Part shown: in pieces, positions 9,593 through 19,102 of the stretch | Layout of the letters: every line of letters begins with the position of its first letter | Position numbering within the stretch: the first letter of the stretch is position 1 | Origin: Saccharopolyspora spinosa NRRL 18395 | GTDB taxonomy: Bacteria > Actinomycetota > Actinomycetes > Mycobacteriales > Pseudonocardiaceae | Length of the DNA: 64,000 nt | Assembly: GCF_000194155.1 (NCBI RefSeq) | Contig: NZ_GL877878.1 | Coordinates: 1,328,351-1,392,350 of the forward strand | Direction of reading: 5' to 3' | Position numbers and translations under genes: made by a program | Notes under the pieces: model-generated | Told to the model about the DNA's origin: nothing | The model's database searches: none | The model's input: the letters and a program-made list of their open reading frames with translations, nothing else

Positions 9593-11023
9593 TCAGCCTT
9601 CATGCTGCGCCGCCGAACGCCGCCGGGACAGCGCGTCCACGCCCGCGGCAGCCACTAGGACAAGGCCGGTGATGATGTTCACCGGGGCCGCCTGGAATCC
9701 GAGCAGGTTCAGTCCGTTCTGGACCGTGGCCAGCACGGCGCCGCCGAGGACAGCATCCTGCATGCGGCCCTTCCCACCGAACAGCGAGGTGCCGCCGATG
9801 ACCGCAGCGCCGACTGCGAACAGCACGAGGTTTCCGTTGCCCGCGCTGCCGTCGACCGATCCGACCTTCGAGGTGTAGACGATGGCGCCCAGCGCCGCGA
9901 CCGAGGAGCAGACGATGAACGCGCTCATCCTGATCTTGGCGATGTTCACCCCGGCGCGGTGCGCGGCATCCCGGTTGTTGCCGACCGCGTGCAGGTGCCG
10001 GCCGTAACGGGTGCGGTCCAGCACGTGCGTGCCGGCGACCAGCAGGAACAGGATGATCGGCACCACGTAGGGCACGCCGCGGATCGATGCCAGCTCGGGG
10101 TGCGGTGAGCGGTTCAGGGTCAGCAGGTACGTCGCGAGGCCGCCGCACCCGAGAACGGCAATCACTTTCGCCACGACCAGCACCGTCGGTTGCGCGACGA
10201 GCCCGTGCCGGAGCCTGGCCAGGTGCCGGTAGCCCACCACGACGGCGTATCCAGCTCCGGCCACCAGGAACAGCAGCCAACTGCCCGTAACGCCGAGGCT
10301 GCCGTTGGCGACGGCGAACAGTTCCGGGCTCTGCCGGATCGAGATCGTGCCGCCCGGTCCGACCAGCTGGAGCACCACGCCGGACCAAGTGATGAAGAGA
10401 CCCAGCGTGACTACGAACGACGGGATGCGGACCTTCGAGACCGCGAAACCCGTCACGCACCCGATCGCCGCGCCGACGCACACCGCCAGCAGCATCTCCA
10501 GCCACGGGTTCGCGCCCACCCCGGCCACCACGAGCACCAGCGCCAGCGCGGAAAGCGCTGCGCCGAGCCAGATCCTCAGCAGCAGCGCCAGCAACGCCGC
10601 CGCCGCGAGTCCCAGCACGAAGGCGTAGAACACCGAGCCGCCCATCGCACCGAGCAGGTTCCCGTCGTGCTGGAAGTGCAGCGCGAGCACCGACGCCGCC
10701 ACGCCGGAGGCCGTTCCGGCGGACAGGTCGATCTCGCCGATCAGCAGCACGTAGACGATGCCCATCGCGATGATGGTCTGCCCTGCACCTTGGTGCAGCA
10801 CGTTGGCCAGGTTGTTGAGGGTCAGGAAGTCCTCCGACAGGGCGGTGAAAAGCACCAGCAGGGCCGCCAGCGTCACCAGCGCGGGCAACGCCCCGAGGTC
10901 GCCGCGGCGGATCTTGCCGACGTAATCGCGCAGGGCCTCGCCGGTGGCACGGGAGGTGTTGTCGATGCCGAAGTCGGCGATGCGCAGCGCCGGTTGGGCC
11001 GCGCCGCTCTGGCTGTTCGTCAT
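9593..11023 (-). CDS. Sugar ABC transporter permease (XylH/RbsC-like)
   Basis: 476 residues and about 12 hydrophobic segments. The motif LLIGEIDLSAGTASGVAASV and the later VGNNRDAAHRAGVNIAKIR (an EAA-like loop) are typical of BPD_transp_2 permeases for pentoses and related sugars. The start is at ATG 11023 with GAAGGG upstream. It lies 10 bp after the ATPase stop, so the genes are co-transcribed. Substrate specificity cannot be read from the sequence; the GH3 glycosidase next door suggests a sugar released from a beta-glycoside. Confidence 0.93.
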   Translation of the reverse strand: MTNSQSGAAQPALRIADFGIDNTSRATGEALRDYVGKIRRGDLGALPALVTLAALLVLFTALSEDFLTLNNLANVLHQGAGQTIIAMGIVYVLLIGEIDLSAGTASGVAASVLALHFQHDGNLLGAMGGSVFYAFVLGLAAAALLALLLRIWLGAALSALALVLVVAGVGANPWLEMLLAVCVGAAIGCVTGFAVSKVRIPSFVVTLGLFITWSGVVLQLVGPGGTISIRQSPELFAVANGSLGVTGSWLLFLVAGAGYAVVVGYRHLARLRHGLVAQPTVLVVAKVIAVLGCGGLATYLLTLNRSPHPELASIRGVPYVVPIILFLLVAGTHVLDRTRYGRHLHAVGNNRDAAHRAGVNIAKIRMSAFIVCSSVAALGAIVYTSKVGSVDGSAGNGNLVLFAVGAAVIGGTSLFGGKGRMQDAVLGGAVLATVQNGLNLLGFQAAPVNIITGLVLVAAAGVDALSRRRSAAQHEG

Positions 11024-11033
11024 GGACGGCCCT

Positions 11034-11801
11034 TCACACTGCTGTCGGGCGGGCCAGGCCGAGCTCACCGGAACGCCCGGCGGTCATCAGCTCGACCACC
11101 TGGCCGCCCGTCAGCTCGCTGGCGGGTAGTTCGGCGGCCATCCGTCCCAGGTAGAGGGTGGCGATGCGGTCGGCGACCTCGAACACGTCGGTCATGTTGT
11201 GGCTGATCAGCACCACGCCGAGGCCCTGCTCGGCGAGTCGGCGGACGAGGTCGAGGACCTGCCGGGTCTGCGCGACGCCGAGCGCGGCGGTGGGTTCGTC
11301 CAGGACGACCACCTTGCTGTTCCACAGCACGGCCTTGGCGATGGCCACGGTCTGCCGCTGACCGCCCGAGAGCGACCCGACCTTCGCACGCACCGAGCCG
11401 ACCGTGCGCACCGACAACGAGCGCAGGGTGTGCCTGGCCGCCAGCTCCATCTCGGCGTCGTTGAGCAGTATGGCCGGGCCCTGTTCGCGGCCCAGAAACA
11501 TGTTCTGCACGACGTCGAGGTCGTCACAGAGTGCCAGGTCCTGGTAGACGACCTCGATGCCGAGCGCGGCCGCGTCGCCGGGCCGCTGGACGTGCACCGG
11601 GCGACCCTCGAACAGCACCTCGCCGCTGTCGATCCGGTGCATGCCCGCGATGCACTTGACCAATGTCGACTTTCCGGCGCCGTTGTCGCCGATGAGGGCG
11701 GTGACCTCCCCGGCGCGCACGGTGAAGTCCACATCCCGCAACGCGCGGACCGGGCCGAAGCTCTTGTTGACCTGGCGCAGCGCCAAGATCGGTTCGTGCA
11801 C
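11034..11801 (-). CDS. Sugar ABC transporter ATP-binding protein, single domain
   Basis: 255 residues: Walker A GDNGAGKST, signature LSGGQRQ, Walker B VVVLDEPTAAL, switch His in LISHN. Unlike the two-domain RbsA/XylG type this has one nucleotide-binding domain and would act as a homodimer. The GTG at 11801 is preceded by AAGGGAGGG. The frame stays open upstream across the substrate-binding gene, but that part carries no recognisable protein. Confidence 0.93.
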   Translation of the reverse strand: MHEPILALRQVNKSFGPVRALRDVDFTVRAGEVTALIGDNGAGKSTLVKCIAGMHRIDSGEVLFEGRPVHVQRPGDAAALGIEVVYQDLALCDDLDVVQNMFLGREQGPAILLNDAEMELAARHTLRSLSVRTVGSVRAKVGSLSGGQRQTVAIAKAVLWNSKVVVLDEPTAALGVAQTRQVLDLVRRLAEQGLGVVLISHNMTDVFEVADRIATLYLGRMAAELPASELTGGQVVELMTAGRSGELGLARPTAV

Positions 11802-11827
11802 CCCTGCCCTCCCTTGGAACGCGTGCG

Positions 11828-12943
11828 TCAGGCGATGCCGAGTTGCCGGCACGCGCCCGCGAGCTCGCCGCCGCAGATCTCGTCGGCCCGGACGTTCCCG
11901 GGGCCGAGCACCGACTTGATGTCCTCCCGTGTGATCAGCTGCGGCGCCAGCAGGACCGACTTGACCTCGCGACCGGCGACCGGATCGGGCGTGCGCTCGT
12001 CGGCCAGCGCGTCTGCCGCCGCGACGTCGCCCCGGACCAGTGCCGCGGCTACCTTCGCCGCCACCGCTGCTTCCTCTCGGATCGGTTTGAACACCGTGGA
12101 CGACTGGTAGCCCTGCAGGATCGCGCGCAGGCCGTCGACGGTCATGTCCTGGCCGGTGACCGGAACCGCGCCAGCCAGTCCGTACTTCTGCAACACCGTG
12201 ATCACGGCCGCGGCCAGGCCGTCGTTGGCGGCCAGGACGCCGTCCACCCGCCCGCCGTTGGCCGTCAGCAACTGCTCGAAGACCTGGCCGCCGGCCTGGT
12301 TGTCCCAACCGTCGACGAACCGGCTGCTGGCCAGCCGGAGGTCGCCGGCGGCGTAGCGCGGGCCGAGCTCTTCGGACTGGCCGCTGTGCACCAGCGTGGC
12401 GTTGTGGTCGGTCGAGGCCCCGCCGACCTCGATCACCTGCGCACCGGGCTTGTCGCGCAGCGCCGCGGCGAGCGCCCGCGCCTGGAGTTCGCCGACCATC
12501 TCGTGGTCGAAGCTGACGTAGTAGTCGGCGCTGCCGCCGACGTTGAGCCGGTCGTAGTCGATCACCGGCACGCCCTGCTGCTCGGCCTTCTGCTCCACCG
12601 TGGCCCCGGCGTCGCCGCTGGGCGCGGCGATGATCAGTACCTGCACCCGCTGGCTGAGCATGCCGTCGGCGATCTGGGCGAACTTCTGCGCGTCGCCCTG
12701 CGCGTTCTGCACGATCGGAGTCAGGCCTTCCTGCCGCAGCGCGGCCTGGAGCATCGGCTGGTCGAAGTGGGCCCAGCGCGCGGAAGTCGCGGTGTCCGGC
12801 AGGATCACGCCGACCCGCGGGCCGCCGGGCCCCCGCGCCGCCGCGCCGGGATCCGGCTCGGGCAGGCGGTTGTTCCCGCAGGCCACCAGCAACAGCCCGA
12901 CGCTGCAGGCCATCGCGATCAACGCCGCGGGCGTTCTCCCCAT
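11828..12943 (-). CDS. Sugar-binding lipoprotein (ribose/xylose-type periplasmic-binding fold)
   Basis: 371 residues. The lipoprotein signal MGRTPAALIAMACSVGLLLV ends in the lipobox LVAC. The mature protein follows the Peripla_BP_4 pattern: VGVILPDTATSARW, IADGMLSQRVQVLIIAAPSG, VIDYDRL and later GQDMTVDGLRAI. It is the first gene of the operon and delivers ligand to the permease/ATPase. Its promoter region is shared with the divergent GH3 gene and contains two operator copies. ATG 12943 has GGGGAAGG upstream. Confidence 0.93.
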   Translation of the reverse strand: MGRTPAALIAMACSVGLLLVACGNNRLPEPDPGAAARGPGGPRVGVILPDTATSARWAHFDQPMLQAALRQEGLTPIVQNAQGDAQKFAQIADGMLSQRVQVLIIAAPSGDAGATVEQKAEQQGVPVIDYDRLNVGGSADYYVSFDHEMVGELQARALAAALRDKPGAQVIEVGGASTDHNATLVHSGQSEELGPRYAAGDLRLASSRFVDGWDNQAGGQVFEQLLTANGGRVDGVLAANDGLAAAVITVLQKYGLAGAVPVTGQDMTVDGLRAILQGYQSSTVFKPIREEAAVAAKVAAALVRGDVAAADALADERTPDPVAGREVKSVLLAPQLITREDIKSVLGPGNVRADEICGGELAGACRQLGIA

Positions 12944-12983
12944 CGAGAAGCCTTCCCCACTCCCGAGCCGAACCGTGCAAGCC

Positions 12984-13006
12984 AAACGTTGCGACAGACA
13001 ACATAT
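12984..13006. promoter_or_regulatory. Operator copy 2 upstream of ABC operon
   Basis: AAACGTTG-N7-CAACATAT, 41 bp upstream of the sugar-binding lipoprotein start. The right half-site is identical (8/8) to the copies at 8192 and 13098. Confidence 0.75.
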
Positions 13007-13097
13007 GGCACAAGACCGCCGACCGAGAAGTTGACCTGATCGATGCAGCGCCGAAACTTGATCGATGTAGATCGTCTTACGGAGTCGTCGCCCGATG

Positions 13098-13120
13098 GTA
13101 TGTTGCCGCTTACAACATAT
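13098..13120. promoter_or_regulatory. Operator copy 3 upstream of GH3 gene
   Basis: GTATGTTG-N7-CAACATAT, one mismatch from the perfect palindrome at 8192. It lies ~136 bp upstream of the GH3 start in the divergent intergenic region. Two TGATCGATG direct repeats 22 bp apart (13037 and 13059) lie next to it and may bind a second factor. Confidence 0.78.
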
Positions 13121-13255
13121 TACCGCTGCCCGTTCGACCTGGCCGCCGGTCGCTTCTCGCTCAACGGCAACGCAAACACCGCGCACCGGCGCGGGCCGTT
13201 GCCTCGCACTCAGTTCCGCCCCATCCGGAGGATTCCGAATGCAGAGGAGAGCAGC

Positions 13256-15073
13256 ATGACCCACTTCCGGCCCGCGACAGCGCTGGCCGCGGTGGCCTGC
13301 ATCGCCGCGGTCACCCCCGCCGTTTCGGCGTCGCCGCCCGCCTACCGCGACGCCTCGCGCCCGGTGGCCGACCGGGTGGACGACCTGATGGCGCGAATGT
13401 CGTTGCAGGACAAGGTAGGCCAGATGACGCAGGCGGAACGGTTGGCCGCCGACCCGGCCACCGCCGCGGCCGCCGGCATCGGATCGATCCTCAGCGGTGG
13501 CGGCTCGGCACCGACGCCGAACACCGCCGAGGCCTGGGCGGACATGTACGACGCCTACCAGCGCGCGGCCATCGCCACCCCGCTGGGCATCCCCACCATC
13601 TACGGCGTCGACGCGGTGCACGGCCACAACAACGTGCAGGGCGCAACGATCTTCCCGCACAACATAGGGCTCGGCGCCACCGACGACCCCGAGCTGGTCG
13701 AACGGATCGGCCGGGCCACTGCCGAAGAAGTTGCCGGGACCGGCATCGACTGGGACTTCGCGCCGTGCCTGTGCGTGGCGCGCAACGACCGCTGGGGTCG
13801 GACCTACGAGTCGTTCGGCGAATCCCCGGAGCGGCCCACGACGATGGCCTCCGTGGTGACCGGCCTGCAGGGGTCTACTTTGGACGGACCGGCTTCCGTG
13901 CTGGCGACCGCGAAGCACTACGTCGGAGACGGCGGCACGACCGGCGGCGACGACCAGGGCAACACCGAGATCGACGAGGTGGAGCTGCGCGCGGTGCACC
14001 TACCACCGTTCCGGGCCGCGATCAAGCGCGGCGTCGGCTCGGTGATGATCTCCTACAGCAGCTGGAACGACGTCAAGATGCACACCAACGACTACCTGAT
14101 CAACGGGGTGCTCAAGAACGAGCTGGGCTTCACCGGATTCGTCGTCTCGGACTGGCAGGCGATCGACAAGACCGACGGCGAGGAGGGCTTCACCGCCGAC
14201 GAGGTGCGTAGCTCGATCAACGCCGGACTGGACATGATCATGGTTCCCTACGACTACCAGAAGTTCATGGACCTGCTGCGCGCCGAGGTCGAGGCCGGTC
14301 GGGTGCTGATGTCGCGCATCGACGACGCCAACCGACGCATCCTGACGAAGAAGTTCGAACTCGGCCTGTTCGAGCGGCGCTTCACCGACCGCAGCTTCAC
14401 CGGAACCATTGGCAGCCCGGAGCACCGCGAGCTCGCCCGCGAGGCGGTCCGCGAGTCGCAGGTCCTGCTGAAGAACGACGGCAACGTGCTGCCGCTGGCC
14501 AAGGACGGCGGCAAGATCTTCGTCGCCGGCAAGAACGCCGACGACATCGGCAACCAGAGCGGCGGCTGGACGATCACCTGGCAGGGCAGCAGCGGGCCGA
14601 TCACGCCGGGAACCACCATCCTGCGAGGAATCCAGCAGGCGGTGTCCCCGGGCACCGAGGTGACCTACGACCGGGACGGCAACGGCATCGACGGCAGCTA
14701 CCGGGCCGCGATCGCGGTGGTCGGCGAAACGCCCTACGCAGAAGGCGAAGGAGACCGCCCCGAGGCGATGGGCCTCGACGAAGAGGACAAAGCGACCCTG
14801 GCGCGCCTCGAGGCATCCGGCGTGCCGGTCGTCGTGGTGACGGTTTCGGGCCGCCCGCTGGACATCGCGGCGGAACTGCCGGAGTGGAATGCCCTGCTGG
14901 CGGCATGGCTACCGGGCACGGAAGGAGCGGGGGTGACGGACGTCCTCTTCGGCGACAACAACCCGACGGGAACCCTCCCGATGACCTGGATGTCCAGCGC
15001 GGACCAGCAACCCATCAACGAAGGAGACGACCAACAGCCCCTCTTTCCGCACGGCTACGGCTTGAGCTACTGA
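13256..15073 (+). CDS. Secreted glycoside hydrolase family 3 beta-glucosidase
   Basis: 605 residues. A Sec signal peptide (about 1-26, ending VSASPP) precedes the (alpha/beta)8 domain (IPTIYGVDAVHGHNNVQGAT, DWDFAPCLCVARNDRWGRTYESF) and the alpha/beta sandwich domain (LLKNDGNVLPL, FVAGKNADDIGNQSGGW). The catalytic nucleophile is Asp of GFVVSDW near residue 299. Family members cleave terminal beta-glucose or related units from oligosaccharides outside the cell. AGGAGA precedes ATG 13256. It is divergent from the sugar ABC operon and shares its operator type, so hydrolysis and uptake look co-regulated. Confidence 0.95.
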   Translation: MTHFRPATALAAVACIAAVTPAVSASPPAYRDASRPVADRVDDLMARMSLQDKVGQMTQAERLAADPATAAAAGIGSILSGGGSAPTPNTAEAWADMYDAYQRAAIATPLGIPTIYGVDAVHGHNNVQGATIFPHNIGLGATDDPELVERIGRATAEEVAGTGIDWDFAPCLCVARNDRWGRTYESFGESPERPTTMASVVTGLQGSTLDGPASVLATAKHYVGDGGTTGGDDQGNTEIDEVELRAVHLPPFRAAIKRGVGSVMISYSSWNDVKMHTNDYLINGVLKNELGFTGFVVSDWQAIDKTDGEEGFTADEVRSSINAGLDMIMVPYDYQKFMDLLRAEVEAGRVLMSRIDDANRRILTKKFELGLFERRFTDRSFTGTIGSPEHRELAREAVRESQVLLKNDGNVLPLAKDGGKIFVAGKNADDIGNQSGGWTITWQGSSGPITPGTTILRGIQQAVSPGTEVTYDRDGNGIDGSYRAAIAVVGETPYAEGEGDRPEAMGLDEEDKATLARLEASGVPVVVVTVSGRPLDIAAELPEWNALLAAWLPGTEGAGVTDVLFGDNNPTGTLPMTWMSSADQQPINEGDDQQPLFPHGYGLSY

Positions 15074-15090
15074 TCAGCGGTGACGGGCGC

Positions 15091-16262
<1,172 letters not shown>

Positions 16263-16266
<4 letters not shown>

Positions 16267-17129
16267 GAAGCGACTCCTTCTCCGCTGAGCACCTCGACCG
16301 GCACCAGGCCAAGGTCGATCAACTCGGTCAGCGGCTCGATGATGCTGCACGTGCCGAAGGACAGGAACCACTCGCGGGCGGCCGCGACCCGCGCGCTGTC
16401 CAGGTTCGAGACGCGTTCTGCGATCCTGCGCTCGTCCCGTTCCGCGAGGACGGCGGCGATCTCGGTTTCGTCGGCGAAGTCCACCGCCGCGTCGGTGGCC
16501 AGCAGCAGGTTCAGGTAGCCGTGCTGCTCGAAGCCGGTGTCCGGGTCGGTGTTGCGGATCGCGTGGTGCAGTCCGGCGGTCGCCTTGAACGGCACCCGCG
16601 CATCGACGACCGCCCGGATCGCGGCGGCCAGTTCGGCCTCGTCCGGGTACAGCTCGGCCTTCACCCCGCCGGTGCGGAACTTCGCCCGGTAGCGGGTCGA
16701 CGTGCAGGTGGCGATGACCTCCGGGCGCCGCTCGTCCCGGGGCACCTCGACGAAGACGGCCACGTCGTCGGCCGCCACGCGGGCCCGGTCGAGCTCGGCG
16801 AAGAACTCCGCTGGAGCCTGCCCGGGGGGCACCGCGACCTCCAGCGCCCGCAGGCGCACCGGCAGCGACTCGGCCGCCGCGAACACGGCCGGGAGCTGCC
16901 GCGGCCCGTTCGGTGCGGTGACCGAGAGGTCGAGTGTCTCGCCGGGTTCGAGCAGTCCGCCAAGCTCCGCGAGCGCCGGTGCCGCGAGGACCAGCGGCCC
17001 GACCAGCTCTGCATAGAGCGAAGCCGCGTACCTGGCGTGCGCGGCTACGGCTTCGGGCAGCGGCGAAAGGCCGGGCGGGAACACCGCGGCGTCATCGCAC
17101 AACGACTTGGCGAAATCGGGCACGCTCAC
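16263..17129 (-). CDS. Conserved unknown protein of the homogentisate operon
   Basis: 288 residues, overlapping hmgA by 4 bases at its start (GTGA, start 17129) and fahA by 4 at its end, so all three are translated together. I do not recognise a named family. The alternating short hydrophobic strands and helices, with KFRTGGVKAELYPDE and VPFKATAGLHHAIRN, look like a TIM-barrel-type enzyme. There is no signal peptide. It occupies the place where maleylacetoacetate isomerase would sit between HmgA and FahA. No glutathione-S-transferase-like isomerase is visible nearby, so an isomerase or accessory role is plausible but unproven. Confidence 0.85.
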
Positions 17130-18325
17130 TGCTTCGGCCCCCGTCCCGCCCAGGTCCAGGCATAGCCGGGATCTTCTGCCGCCCGACCGCCCTCGCCGAG
17201 CTCCAGCGGGCGGAACGTGTCGACCATGACCGCCAGCTCGTCGAAGAACTCCACCCCGATGCTGCGCTCGTACGCCCCGGGCTGCGGCCCGTGCGAGTGC
17301 CCACCCGGGTGCAGAGAGATCGAGCCCTGGCCGATTCCGGAGCCCTTGCGCGCCTCGTAGTCCCCGCCGCAGTAGAACATCACCTCGTCGGAGTCCACGT
17401 TGGAGTGGTAGTACGGCACCGGGATGGACAGCGGGTGGTAGTCGACCTTGCGCGGCACGAAGTTGCACACCACGAAGTTGTCGCCCTCGAAGACCTGGTG
17501 CACGGGAGGCGGCTGGTGTACGCGGCCGGTGATGGGCTCGAAGTTGGACACGTTGAAGGTGTACGGGTACAGGCAACCGTCCCAGCCGACCACGTCGAAC
17601 GGGTGCTCCGGGTACACGAACCGGGTGCCGACGATGCCGCTGCTGCCACGGTGCTTGATCAGCACCTCGACGTCGGTGCCGTCAGCCAGGACCGGTTCGG
17701 TGGGGCCGTGGAGGTCGCGCTCGCAGTACGGCGAGTGCTCCAGCAGCTGGCCGAACTTCGAAAGGTACCGGCGCGGCGGCGTGATGTGCGAGTTGGCCTC
17801 GATGCAGTACGCCCGCACCGGCTCGTCGCCCTGCGGCAGCCAGCGGTGCGTGGTCCCCCTGGGCAGGATCACATAGTCGCCCTGCCGGAACGGCAGCGCG
17901 CCGAACACCGTCTCTACGACGCCCTCGCCGGATTCGACGTACACGCACTCGTCGCCGATCCCGTTGCGGTATAGCGGGGAAACCTCGCCCGCGACCACGT
18001 AGGAGATCCGCACGTCGGCGTTGCCCAGGACCAGCCGGCGGCCGGTGACGACGTCGTGGCGCTTCCACTCCTGGCCGCCGAAGAGGTCGTGCAGCTTCAG
18101 GTGCCGCGGCCGCAGGGGATGGTTCGGCTCGGTGTCGAGGCCGGGCAGCTCCCAGACCGTCGAGTCGACCAGCGCCGACGGGAGGTTGCGGTGGTACAGC
18201 AGCGACGAGTCGCTGGAGAAGCCCTCCTCCCCCATCAGCTCCTCGTAGTACAGGCCGCCGTCCGGCCTGCGGTGCTGGGTGTGCCGCTTCGGCGGCACCT
18301 CGCCGACCTGCCGGTAGTACGCCAT
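17126..18325 (-). CDS. hmgA: Homogentisate 1,2-dioxygenase
   Basis: 399 residues, cupin fold. Landmarks: GIGDECVYVESGEG, ILPRGTTHRW, YCIEANSHITPP, HQVFEGDNFVVCNFVPRKVDYHP in the core, then PYYHSNVDSDEVMFYCGG and HPGGHSHGPQPGAYE, which hold the candidate Fe(II) ligands. It opens the ring of homogentisate to maleylacetoacetate. First gene of a three-gene coupled operon; ATG 18325 with GAGGCGGGGG upstream. A MarR-type gene lies immediately upstream on the same strand, and a MarR-like box is in the 98-bp gap. Confidence 0.96.
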   Translation of the reverse strand: MAYYRQVGEVPPKRHTQHRRPDGGLYYEELMGEEGFSSDSSLLYHRNLPSALVDSTVWELPGLDTEPNHPLRPRHLKLHDLFGGQEWKRHDVVTGRRLVLGNADVRISYVVAGEVSPLYRNGIGDECVYVESGEGVVETVFGALPFRQGDYVILPRGTTHRWLPQGDEPVRAYCIEANSHITPPRRYLSKFGQLLEHSPYCERDLHGPTEPVLADGTDVEVLIKHRGSSGIVGTRFVYPEHPFDVVGWDGCLYPYTFNVSNFEPITGRVHQPPPVHQVFEGDNFVVCNFVPRKVDYHPLSIPVPYYHSNVDSDEVMFYCGGDYEARKGSGIGQGSISLHPGGHSHGPQPGAYERSIGVEFFDELAVMVDTFRPLELGEGGRAAEDPGYAWTWAGRGPKQ

Positions 18326-18377
18326 CGCCCCCGCCTCCTCGCAACGGTCCAGGGCATCGTCGCCCCGACGTTCATTA

Positions 18378-18391
18378 AGTTAAGGTATTTA
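18378..18391. promoter_or_regulatory. Candidate MarR box upstream of hmgA
   Basis: AGTTAAGGTATTTA, in an AT-rich island within high-GC DNA. It matches 11 of 14 positions of the reverse-strand sequence upstream of the marR gene (18971-18984). Confidence 0.5.
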
Positions 18392-18423
18392 CTACTTGCC
18401 CGGTTTCGCAACAGCCGGACGGA

Positions 18424-18948
18424 TCAGTTCCGGCCGCGGATGTCGAACTGGTCGCGGTTGGTGATCAGCTTGTCCAGCAGCATGATCAGGATGCGCTGCT
18501 CGGTCTCCGTGAGCACGCTGGTCCACTCGTGCTCCCGCTCGTTCTGCGCGCGGAACACCTCGACCATCTCCTGCTGCCCGGCTTCGGTCAGCGACAGCAG
18601 CACCGAACGGCCGTCGCGCTCGCCCGGCGCCCGGTCCAGCAGCCCGTCGGCGACCAGCGTCTTGGTCAGGTTCGACACCGCGGCCCGGCTCATTCCGGTC
18701 AACTCGGCCGCCTTCTTTGCCTCCAGCGGGCCGGCCAGCCAGGTGACGAACAGCAGCCGGAAACCCGACCAGGACCGGCCGCGGGGCCGGTGCACCGCCG
18801 CCTCCAGGTCGTAGGTGACGATGTTGGACGCCCGGTTGAGCGTCAGCAGCACCTCGGTGGCCAACTGGTGCCGGAAGCCGTACTCCGTCGCCAACCTGTG
18901 GTTCGCCAGTTCGACGAAGGACCAGAAGTCCAGCTCGTCTGCGGTCAT
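18424..18948 (-). CDS. MarR-family transcriptional regulator
   Basis: 174 residues. Winged helix at about 75-125: LEAKKAAELTGMSRAAVSNLTKTLVADGLLDRAPGERDGR, with the wing DGRSVLLSLTEAG, shown here in pieces. Flanking helices form the dimer interface. MarR proteins bind aromatic ligands, and its position directly upstream of hmgA-fahA suggests it senses homogentisate or an arylacetate. ATG 18948. The intergenic sequences on both sides share a 14-bp motif, consistent with control of the operon and of itself. Confidence 0.9.
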   Translation of the reverse strand: MTADELDFWSFVELANHRLATEYGFRHQLATEVLLTLNRASNIVTYDLEAAVHRPRGRSWSGFRLLFVTWLAGPLEAKKAAELTGMSRAAVSNLTKTLVADGLLDRAPGERDGRSVLLSLTEAGQQEMVEVFRAQNEREHEWTSVLTETEQRILIMLLDKLITNRDQFDIRGRN

Positions 18949-18970
18949 CGCACCCCCCGTGCCGAACTGA

Positions 18971-18984
18971 TCAATACATGAACT
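18971..18984. promoter_or_regulatory. Candidate MarR autoregulatory box
   Basis: On the minus strand AGTTCATGTATTGA, 23 bp upstream of the marR start. Compare AGTTAAGGTATTTA at 18378 (11/14 identical). Confidence 0.45.
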
Positions 18985-19058
18985 ATCTCAGGTCCGCTCG
19001 TGAAGCACCAGCCTGAGCCGGTTCTCAGCCTGCGGGCCGTTCTCAGCGTTATCTCAGC
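18984..19058 (+). promoter_or_regulatory. Repeated TCTCAG boxes upstream of LolA-like gene
   Basis: Four copies of (A/T)TCTCAG on the plus strand start at about 18985, 19022, 19040 and 19051 (spacings 37, 18, 11). The last three are GTTCTCAGC, GTTCTCAGC and TATCTCAGC. Tandem direct repeats about one helical turn apart suggest binding by an OmpR-class response regulator. No two-component genes are in the window. Confidence 0.45.
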
Positions 19059-19102
19059 TGCCTTCAGACACCCTTGGTCACAGGACCCGACAGGAGGATC
19101 TG

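Noticed and set aside
11034-13013. A single 659-codon frame spanning the ABC ATPase and the sugar-binding gene region
   Set aside because: Only the last 255 codons (GTG 11801) form a recognisable ATPase; the rest is antiparallel-frame, Arg/Ala-rich noise over the real sugar-binding lipoprotein gene.
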